A stretch of DNA of 64,000 nucleotides, from positions 310,001 to 374,000 of the forward strand of contig JARVKI010000038.1 of NCBI GenBank assembly GCA_036674765.1. Direction: 5' to 3'. Below are positions 49,733-59,255 of this stretch, in pieces (the stretch's first letter is position 1; every line of letters begins with the position of its first letter). Below the pieces are notes generated by a model. It did no database searches. It was given only the letters and a program-made list of their open reading frames with translations, and was not told where the DNA came from. Position numbers and translations under genes: made by a program. The stretch comes from Seiridium cupressi (taxonomy: Eukaryota; Ascomycota; Sordariomycetes; Amphisphaeriales; Sporocadaceae).

Positions 49733-52700
49733 ATTATAAGTTAAAATATCGAGGCCTTAGTTAATATAAGAGTTTAAAGAAATTTTATCTCGTTATAAAT
49801 CGTTAATAAGTTTTAAATATTATAAAAATAAAAGAAAACGCCTTATTAATTTAAAATTATAAATAAAAAATTAATAATATATAATAATAAAATCGTTAAT
49901 ATAAAGATTACGTATATTTAAATTTATATTTAAAATTATAATAAAAGATTTACGTACGATATTATAAAAATTATAAATTACGATTTAGTTTTAAGGATAT
50001 TTTAATTATAAATGAATAATTTTTAAATAAATTAAAATATAAGCCAGTTTTAATAAAATATATTAAAAAGAGATTTAGCTTTTAAATAGCGTTCGACGAA
50101 AGGACTTTTAAATAAAATTAAAATATTTAAATTTTACGTTATAATTAAAAATGTTAAATTAAAATTTATATACGAAATACCCGAAAAATATAAAGAATTT
50201 AACGATTTATTTAATAAAAAACTAAATATAAAATTATTAATATATATAAGGTTTAATTATAAAATATTTTTAAAAAAAAGTACGGAGTTATATTTTATAC
50301 TTATTTACCCGGTATAATTATAATACGAAAAAGTATTTAAAAAATACTTTAATAAGATATTATTAAAAGGATAAATTAAGGAATTTATTTTACCCGTAAA
50401 ATACCCGATACTTTTTATATTAAAGAAAAATAAAGATAAAAAGCTTAAATAAAGGTTTTATATCGATTATTAAAAACTTAATAAAATTATAATTAAAAAT
50501 AAATACCTTTTATTATTAATTAAAAACCTGCGAAATAAATTATACGGTATTAAATGGTTTACGGTTTTAAATTTACTTAATATATATAAATTAATTAAAA
50601 TTAAAAAAGGCGACGAATAGAAAATAATATTCCGTAATAAATACGGATATTTCGAATATTTAATTATACTTTTTAAATTTATAAATATACCCGTAAATTT
50701 TTAAAATATAATTAATATAATATTATAAAACTTTTTAAATAAATTCGTAATAGTTTATTTTAATAATATATTTATATTTTCGAATATAATTAAGGAATAT
50801 AAATAATATATTATAATAATATTTAAAAAAATTATAAAAAGTAAACCTTTTAATAAATTTAAAAAAAAGTAAATTTTATTAGCGAAAAGTTATTTTTATA
50901 AAATATATAATGTTTTTAGGAGAAATTTAAATAAAAGATTTTAAAATAATAATAATTAAAAAATGGTTAACGCTTTAAAACGTTATAAATATATAATCCT
51001 TTTTAAAGTTAATAAATTATTATAAAATATTTATCTTTAGCTTTATAAAAATAAAAAGCCTTTTAACGAATTTAATTAAAAAGGACTTATTATTTTAATA
51101 GATTTATACCGAATAATAAGCGTTTAAAGAATTTAAAAAGAAAATAACGGAAGAACTTATTATAATTATAGCCGACCTTAATAAAGAGTTCGAGGTCGAA
51201 ACCGACGTATCGAATTACGCGATCGGCGGCTAACTCAGCTAACGAAAGGATAACGGGAAGTTACACCTAATCGCTTATTACTTTAAAAAGCTTAACGGAC
51301 TAAAGTTTAATTATTAAATCTACGATAAAGAATTAATAACAATTATTAAGGTATTTAAAAAATAAAAATATTATTTTAATAAAATAATATATTAAATTAA
51401 AGTTTATACCGATTATAAAAACTTAATATTATTTATTAATAATAAAAAATTTAATAAGCGATAAATATAATAGTTAAAGTTTTTAATAGACTTTAATTTT
51501 ATTATTATTTACCGAAAAGGATTAAAAAACGGAAGAGCTGACGCGTTAAATCGCAAATCGGATTATTTTTAAAAAGCGCTTAAAGAAATATATATTATCC
51601 TTACGATTAATAAAAAAGGAAACTTTATACCGATTATAAATTTATACGTTATTAACCAGGTAATTATATAAGAGATATAAGTTAAGAAAATTAATAAAAA
51701 GTATTAAAAAGCGGAAGTTTTAATATATTAAAGGAAAATATACCTTTTTAAAAAATTTTAAAAAAAACTTATTAAAAAATATTATAAATTATTATTTAAC
51801 GGGTATATAAGAATTTTTAAGATTATTAAAAGGATTTAATAATAATTTAATTGCGAAAACTTAAAATAATATATTTTTAAAGTTATTAAAAATTATAACC
51901 TTTATAATAAAGTTAAGGTATCTTAATATAAGCCGTATAAAAAGTTATAATTAATAATATTACCCGATAAAACTTAAAAATCGGTCGTTATAAACTTTAT
52001 TATTAAGTTATTATTATTAAAAAAACTAATAACAAACGTAAAATATAATAATATCCTTATTATTATAAAACAATTTACGAAATACGGATATTTTATCTTA
52101 TATAAAAAAATAAATAACGTTATAAAACTCGCTTATATTATCTTTAAAATTATAATTAATTAATATAAGCTATTAAATAAATTTATTTCTAATAAAAATA
52201 AGCTTTTTACGTTAAAATTTTAATAATCCTTTATATTATAACTAAAAATTAAATATAAATTATTTATAACATTTTACCCGTAAATAAACGGATAAATAAA
52301 ACGAGTAAATTAAATATTTAAATAATATTTACGGTATTACGTTAATTATAAATAAAATAATTAAATATAACTATTATTAATTGCGTAATTCGCTTATAAT
52401 AACGCGATTAACGAGTTTATTAAAATATTACCGTTTTACGCTAATTTCGGATATAACTTTAATATTATTAAAGAACTACTTTACGGCGAATAAGCACTTA
52501 AAACTATCGAATACGTTAATAAGCTTTAATTATTATAATAATCCTTATAATAAAAACTTTTATTTTTTTAATAATAAATAAAATAATATTATAATAAAAA
52601 AAGATTAAAAGATTAACCTTTACGAAAGGAAATAAAATTTATTTATTACGTAAAAATATTAAAATAAAGCGATTTAATAATAAATTCGATTTTAAAAAAT

Positions 52701-53696
52701 TTAAACTATTTAAAATCGATAAGGTTATTTTAAAAGTTAATTTTCGATTATCGCTATTAAAAATAATATATATATTTCTAACGGTTTATATTTCGCTATT
52801 AAAATTAACCTTAATTAGTATAAAGCTTAAAATAAACTTAAAAGTAAAGCAATTAAATTAATAAGAATACAAAGTCGAAAAAATTATATAATATTAGAAA
52901 ATCGGTAAAAAATACCGGTATAAAGTTAGGTAAAAGGGTTACTTATATTTAGAAAATACTTAAAAACTTATAAAGCATTTTAAACGGCACCTTAAAGTTT
53001 TAAAGGAGTATTAACGCCGCCCGAGGGCAGCAAAGGGCCGAGCCCTGCGAACTCTTTTTTAAAACTAAAAAAGGTCCAGTTTAGTTTATTAAGAACGCTT
53101 AACGAACGGATATTATTTATAATATAATATTCGTAATTAGCTAAGGTAAAAAGGGCGTTATCCTCCTTATTTAATTTTAATATACCCCGCTCCGCCAATT
53201 TTAGACTTTTTTTTTTTATATAACCTTAAATCTTACGGATCCGCGATAAGCGATTAAAGGCAGTTAAAAACTACGCTTAAATCTCGGTTATTTTTTAATA
53301 TAATTATATTAAATTTTTATTTGCTTTATTTTCCTCGACGTTTAACTTATCGTAATAAATAAGGAGTTTTTTTAAAGAATTCGATATTAAAACCCCGTTA
53401 TATTACTTCCGCGATTTAACGTAATTTTAATAACGGGAAGATTTCGCGATTATTTTATATTCGAGCTTTTATTTAAAATAGTAAATATAAAGCATAATAA
53501 CGGGAATACCGAATTTATTAATAATTCGAATTAAAAAAGCGTATTCGCGAGTTTTTTATATAATAACGTTTTTAGTCGAATTTAATATAATAAATATATA
53601 TTATTAAAATATAAATAAAAAAGGAAATTTATTAAATTAGCGATATAAGTAATAAAGCTTATTTATATAATTAAATTTTAAAAGGCTAAAACGATT

Positions 53697-53706
53697 AAAA
53701 AAAGGG
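53697..53706 (+). other. Candidate polypurine tract
   Basis: The purine-only run AAAAAAAGGG lies 6 bp before the 3' LTR, where plus-strand priming of a retroelement starts. RIP may have changed some G to A. Confidence 0.45.
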
Positions 53707-53712
53707 ATTTAA

Positions 53713-54143
53713 TATTATAAACGCAGGCTAAAGATAAGGCCTTATATAAAAAATAAAAGCTTAAATAGCTAATTATTACCGTAATAATCTTATTAGGTAA
53801 AAAGAACTTAGATATTTAAGTTACGTAATTAAAAGCGATAGGAACGTAGCGCTTTTATAACTCTAAAAGCGGTGGGAGCTAAGCGTTCCTAACGCTTCCG
53901 TAAACATTAATAAAGGAATAAATAAATATATATATAATAAATATTTCTTATATAAATAATTATTACCTTAATAATTAATTTAAGCATTTATCTATTTATA
54001 AATAAGGCTTACTAAGCCTTAACGATTATATTCTTATTTTTTAAGACTTAATATTCCTATTCTATATTACGTACCCTATTAGTATAAACCTAATACCAGT
54101 GTATTATCCTAAGGTTTATCCTGACGATAGTATATTCGTTACA
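53713..54143 (+). repeat. 3' LTR of the Ty3/gypsy element
   Basis: 431 bp, starting TATTATAAACGC (decayed from TGTTACGAACGC) and ending TTCGTTACA. The mutation pattern mirrors the 5' LTR: its inner (left) half carries many C-to-T and G-to-A changes, while the last ~200 bp are less changed than the matching part of the 5' LTR. Confidence 0.9.
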
Positions 54144-54148
54144 GCAGG
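54144..54148. repeat. Target-site duplication GCAGG, right copy
   Basis: It follows the CA end of the 3' LTR and matches 46372-46376. The DUF6536 reading frame resumes at 54149. Confidence 0.85.
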
Positions 54149-55824
54149 GTTAATCCGCCTCAAAACTACACGAAGATCATTTATGATATGCAGCAAGCGG
54201 CCATGTCAAACACATACGAACAAAGAAACTTATCCGTCTGTTTCGATCTTTATGACGATTATTGGGCACCTCAAGGCAATGGGGTATCTTTCGTGAAGAA
54301 CGAAAGTGTGCAAACGACAGCAGACAATTCTCTGTTGATGTATGTTTCCATCTTCCCGAGATATGATGACTGGGCCAAGAATATGTGGGCCATTAGCAAT
54401 GGAACCGGTAGTTTCGTGGCAAACTCACCTACCTCTCCTGTGACAACCTGGTATCTCGGGCTGCCACACTACGAGGTATCACACTGCCTCGTTCTGCGTA
54501 TGGAAAGCTCAGCGAATCGATGTCGATTTGAATTCTCACCTCCAATCATGTTTACTGCCTGCTCGCTGAATTTCCTGAAAGGAGGCGTCATGATATGTGT
54601 TTGGGTCATGAGGAAGTGGCAAAATAGAGACAGGCAGGGTTTATTTGAGCAGGAGAAATCCCAAGCTATGAGAGACCAGATCTTGTACACTCTTGGTGAC
54701 GCGATCGCATCTTTTATGCGAAAGCCCGATCTGTCCACGAAAGACATGTGTCTGGCATCCAAGGAGGACTTCTTATGGAAACGGCCTTTAAGCAAGCAAT
54801 TAAGAAAACAGGCACCAGAACCATCACGGGACGCCCGAGCCTGGATACTTGAAGCCAGACTTTGGATGTCGTCTGCAAGCCTGAAAAGATGGTGCATCCT
54901 TCTGTTCATGTAAGCAGATGTTGGAAAAGGAGACAATCTGTATGAGACCCGAACTGACCAAGGTAGATGCTGTGTCATCCTCGCCATAACAGGAGCACTT
55001 CTAGGCCTTGCGCCACACTCCCTGCAACACCGCAAAATCCTCACAACTATGTCCGGCCTGTGGAGCCTTGGCTTTGGAGCTTTGACGCCTTTCACATACC
55101 TAGTGCTCGGTTTGCCACGCCAGGACCCCGCTGGTTTGATCTCCAACGTCCTTATCGCCAATCTACCACAGCTGATCATATCCATCATATACATTTTCTA
55201 CAACACTATGCTGAGCACCTTCCTCGTGCATCGCGAGTTCAGCTTGATGTACAAGAGTGATCGCCGCAAACCGCTGCGGGTTTCCGAGCCCACTGGCATC
55301 CAGCGCTCCAGCTACTTCATCAGTCTGCCGTTGCGGTATGGCGTGCCCCTCTACGCGACTTCTGCCATTATGCACTGGTTGATCTCGCAGAGTCTTTTTC
55401 TGGCTCGCATAACCGCAATTTTTCCAGACGGCGAGGACGATATCACGAATTCCTTTTCAACGTGTGGGTATAGTCCAATTGCTGTTATCATCAGTAAGTT
55501 GAACATGTCCTCTTCTTCCATGGAGCTATCGAAGGAAATGCTGACGCTCAACGATTTTCAGCGATGTTGGTGGGAGTCGTTTTGGTGCTAACCATAATAT
55601 TAATTGGCCTGGGGAAGTATGACGGCACGATGAGGATGGTATCAACAAACAGTCGTGCCATAAGCGCCGCTTGTCACGCATTGAAAGGAGATCGAGACGA
55701 TGGCTATCTTCTTCCTATGCAGTGGGGAGTTGTGGAGATTAATGAGCATGTTGGTCATTGTGCATTCACGACAGCGCCTGATCATGAGCTTCAGAAGCTA
55801 GACACGACCATGAAATACAAGTGA

Positions 55825-56110
55825 CTGGGCACGAATAGTTACTAACTTTACTTTTGGCCTTTCTAGAAGTATTTGAAGCTTTATCCAGCGCTGTAACGGT
55901 CTTTATTTTGTCGGAACTGTGACTGCGACTTTAATGATGTATAATTTGAGTTTCGCGCAATCATGGACTGACGAATGTTGGGTCTGTGCACCTCCGAAAT
56001 ATGCTCACAGGCGAGCAGTTGAATTTTCCTATAGATGACCGCTGTGAACCGGCTCAAATTCTCCAACCCCGTTCAAACCAAGCACAGCAAACTATACCAA
56101 ACACTTCGAC
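55825..56110. other. Short intergenic region
   Basis: 286 bp between two + strand genes. No gene; it should contain the 3' end of the DUF6536 locus and the promoter of the F-box gene. Confidence 0.5.
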
Positions 56111-57683
56111 ATGGTGGATTGCCGAGCGGAAACACAATCTACCCTATATTGGGATTCCCTACCCATAGACCTCCGCCTCCCTATCCTCACGATACTCGTA
56201 GATGAACATCGTGGATTGGGCTCTTACGCCTCAGTCTGCAAGGATTGGCAGCTTTTCGTCGAGAAAAGAAACTTCCGTCGATTGAAGCTACGAACATCAT
56301 GCCTTGAGGATTTCGAATACATGGTCACGCGACAAAGGACCCTTGTAGAACATGTTTGGTTGCATATAGATTTTCCACGATATATTTGTCAAGCTTGTCA
56401 ATGGGCAGCATTGGATCCATGGCTCATCCAAGAGAACCTTGTTGTAAAACAAGCGCTCTTGAAGCTGTTTTCCATATTGAGCAAGCGGGATCCAGTCTGT
56501 ACTGATCTTACTTTAGAGCTAAGCGTCCAAGCCCGTAGCAACCCTGACCACTGGTTCACGAATTACTTGTTCGGAGCGAATCATGGGGCTGGAAACCAAT
56601 GACGAGAAGCAGACTGCATGTGTCATGAACCAAGGCACCTTTCGGTCGATGGTCAGCAGGTTCAATCTCCGGGTGTACTTGCTTTTCAGCGAATCTTCGA
56701 GAGTGTTGACTCAGATGTACGGGAAACAGTACCTGAAGTTCGCGCAGTCACTAGTTTCGTCCTACGTCGACAAGTCCGTGTTCGGTTCACTGACAGAACT
56801 CTGCAAGGTCTCTTTGAGAAGCTCCCTCGGCTAAACCATCTGGTCTGGGAACCATGGCGCGAAGGGGTCACATCGGCCAAGGAAAGACTAAACGATAAGA
56901 GTAAGTATACAGAATCAAATATGCATGTCACATCACTCTACCATACCGCTATCTCCCCATTTAACTAGTTCTCAATCTTCTAGAAATTAGAGCTTCTAAC
57001 ACTCATACACAGAATATGCATCCATGATCGAGAAATGCCTACCGAAAACGTTCAAGAGCATAACAATGTTCGAAGACTTTAATGAGGACCATATACCACC
57101 GCTCCGCCAGTGGACAAGGGATCCGTTAGACGTTATTCGACACGGAGATCCCGCAGTTGGGGCAGCTTTCGCGTCCAGAAGTCTTGGCCTTGAACAAGTT
57201 TCGGCCTCATACGTCGTCGATGCTCGGCATTTCTTTCAGCCACGTCAGCCACTGTGGACTTGGCACAAGCTACAGTCCCTAGCACTCACATCGCAGGTGC
57301 TGACTGACACAGTAAGATATCCTGAAATCGCTAGTCTATTACACAGTGCGGGAGTCGCTGCACTTCGTATGCCAAGCCTGAATACCATGGTGTTATGGAA
57401 CGAAAGAAAGGGAGCAGCTTGTGCGTTCGTCTATAGGGGAGGCACCTGTCCTTCTATTACCTGGCGTAGCACATGGAATTTGAAGCTAGGACCGAGCATC
57501 GTCGAGCCATGGGAAAGAGTCGCCACCAAGTTCAGCCACTCTAGGCTCTGGGTTCAGGAGCATCCATTACGTCGCAAAGTCATTGGCTCACATGCCGATG
57601 CTATCTACCACTTGGACCTGCCTTGTAAAGTTGTTGATCCTGTGTCCTTGTGGCAGATGCGGGAGGAAACAGGCCGCCGCTAA
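56111..57683 (+). pseudogene. F-box / DUF6546 protein gene with one in-frame stop
   Basis: Exons 56111-56900 and 57013-57683 join in frame across a GTAAGT...ACACAG intron (487 codons). The N-terminus is F-box-like (YWDSLPIDLRLPILTILVDE, then SYASVCKDWQLFVEKRNF), followed by blocks typical of the fungal DUF6546 group: FEYMVTRQRTLVEHVWLHI, LEKLPRLNHL-type FEKLPRLNHLVWEPWR, and a C-terminal region with AALRMPSLNTMVLWN. F-box proteins recruit substrates to SCF ubiquitin ligases; these fungal ones have no known target. TGA at 56600-56602 interrupts the frame between HGAGNQ and READCMCHEP, and the same frame continues cleanly. Possible origins are CGA or TGG. If real, only the F-box half is made. 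Start: the first ATG of the frame, directly before the F-box. Confidence 0.75.
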
Positions 57684-58693
57684 AGTAAGGCGATGTGCTG
57701 TGAGGTAGGGTCCCCGGCGCGCACATTGATCGTGGAATCAAAGGTGCAACGGGTGATTTCAATATCGATGGTACTGGGCTGAGGCCTTCGAGGGCTTGGC
57801 CTAAGTTCCTTCGTGGATTGCGGAATGATTTAATTATGGGAGAACTTTTGGGGGCAATGATGGCATGGTTCTTACATTAATTGTTTTACTTCTGTTTACA
57901 AGATACCGAGGTCTATGGGTCGCCGACGACTGGCTGGACTTTCTGGTACTTGGGACCGGAATTACATGATGCGGTGTCTTTTATAATGGTATAATTTGGT
58001 GGTTGGGATGGTATGGTGCTACGCGGCTGTAGTTGTCCCGTCAATTCCAAAGAGCTCCTACGACTCGCTGCAGTATCTTGAAAGATGTTCCTTCGCAAAG
58101 AACATTCATTCGAAGGAAAAAGGTCTTTTGCTTGCAATAATAAGGTTAATCATTGCAGTTGACGCGGGGCTGCCCACTGAAGCCAGTCCAAGTTAGCCGC
58201 TCCAGAACCGCGCCAAATTGCCCGGCGGTTAGTCGGCATCCTGCTCACCGGCGTTTTCCGGCCAGCGGCGCTCAAGGTAGAACGGCATTCAGTTGAGGGA
58301 AGAAATAACCCACAGGTATCTGCAAATGCCCTTAATTCTCGGCCAAGGCGCGGATCCATAGCCCGCTGGCCGGTACCAGCCATTACCGCGATTGATTGCG
58401 AAGGTCGTTCTGCGTCTCCACTGTGCATCGGGAGTCGAGTCTAAAGCTACATGTACCTTATCTTCGCACATTCGAGATCCGTCTCGCGGATATTACCCGC
58501 CTATAGCTCATTGACTGCTTGAACTTGGCACACAAATAGCATCGACCTACTGGGTGTAGTCATAGGCAAGGGTGCGACATCAAATGAACGGTAGGGCAAG
58601 ACAAGTCGGAAAGCAAAATCCTAGTTAGCGGCCACAGGAAGCCAAAGAGCATCACCACGTCACTGTCGCAACCTCTCGCCTGACATCACGAAT
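57684..58693. other. Intergenic, no supported gene
   Basis: About 1 kb with only short, motif-free open frames. It should hold the promoter of the small TIGR04076-type gene at its right end. Confidence 0.5.
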
Positions 58694-59110
58694 ATGCCCG
58701 ACGACAGCTTCGAACTTTACGACCTACGCGTTGAGGTGGTCTGTCCCGACGGGCACCCTGAAAACGAGAGATTGATTTGCGGCGCCAAGAAAGGTGACTA
58801 CTTTACGCTTGAAGGCGAGATGATGTATCTACCACCCGGGCAAGGTATCAGTATCTACAGTCTCGGTGAGTTTCGTGGTTCATTCTCTCAACTTCGCAGA
58901 ACATAAACCACTGACTTTCAACAAGCTTCTGTTCTACCACTACTCGCTGCTAAGCAGCGCATGACACATGCCCATGACTGGATGAGCACGGATGCGCTAA
59001 TCGCATGCCCGGACCCGAATTGCAAGTCCCAGCTTAAGATCATACGGACAGGCATCCGGAAGTTCAGCCATGCGGAGACTACGGTGGTAGGGCTTGAAGG
59101 TAATTTGTAG
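58694..59110 (+). CDS. TIGR04076-type small protein
   Basis: Exons 58694-58865 and 58926-59110 join in frame (GTGAGT donor, AACAAG acceptor) to 118 aa. The pattern matches the TIGR04076 family: YDLRVEVVCPDGHPENERLICGA is preceded by a short leader, then GDYFTLEGEMMYLPPGQGISIYSL, SVLPLLAAKQRM, HDWMSTD and IACPDPNCKSQLKI. The two Cys in C-P-D-P-N-C, and one each in CPDG and ICGA, suggest possible metal or redox roles, but no function is established for the family. It is oriented toward the convergent kinase gene, with only 145 bp between their stop codons. Confidence 0.75.
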
Positions 59111-59255
59111 CGGAGATCGTGGAACACGGTGTGTAGCTCATTTCACTAGGGCTGGAAATACAGGACAGTACGCGTTATTAAACTCTACGAAACTAGTCCT
59201 GATTTCACGTATGCGACTTCCTACTTGTAATCCACAACCTCTAGATATACAGTAT

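Larger units (their letters stand above)
46377..54143 (+). mobile_element. RIP-mutated Ty3/gypsy (chromovirus-type) LTR retrotransposon
   Basis: A 7767-bp element with 431-bp LTRs and GCAGG target duplications, inserted into an exon of the DUF6536 gene in the same orientation. The interior is very AT-rich and full of stops, but the + strand still shows the Pol order: reverse transcriptase with its YxDD-type box near 50750, RNase H around 51180-51560 (a patch near 51190-51235 is still readable), integrase around 51700-52600, and a chromodomain-like stretch at about 52860-53000. The gag region should lie at 46810-49000 but is too decayed to read. CA and TG dinucleotides are scarce and TA abundant, the mark of RIP. 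A foreign solo LTR sits inside it. It cannot encode working proteins. Confidence 0.92.
45571..55824 (+). pseudogene. DUF6536 multi-pass membrane protein gene, split by a retrotransposon
   Basis: Host exons are 45571-46169, 46225-46376 resuming at 54149-54909, 54967-55493 and 55562-55824, about 766 aa. DUF6536 proteins are fungal membrane proteins of unknown function. Seen here: a helix (ALMLQISIASAVFVVNLALT), CNTVKQLDQWLHLLINLLST, LSASNYCMQLQAAPTRDDID, HEANTWLDVGIPSWRNL, then after the insertion VCFDLYDDYWAP, LGLPHYEVSHCLV, LYTLGDAIASFMRKPD, LYATSAIMHWLISQSLF and a final helix. Removing the 46377-54143 element plus one copy of the 5-bp duplication puts the two host parts exactly in frame. A separate one-base frameshift near 46290-46304 (in a TTCTTCCTTCTT run) also breaks the 5' part. 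The last intron pair uses normal GTAAG donors. The first ATG of the frame is at 45571. Host exons show no RIP-like AT bias. Confidence 0.85.

Noticed and set aside
52381..52581. 66-codon open frame as a separate gene
   Set aside because: It lies within the integrase part of the RIP-mutated element and survives by chance; its AT-driven composition matches the element.
52992..53198. 68-codon minus-strand frame with a GC-rich end
   Set aside because: It covers the retrotransposon's Pol end on the opposite strand and has no motif.
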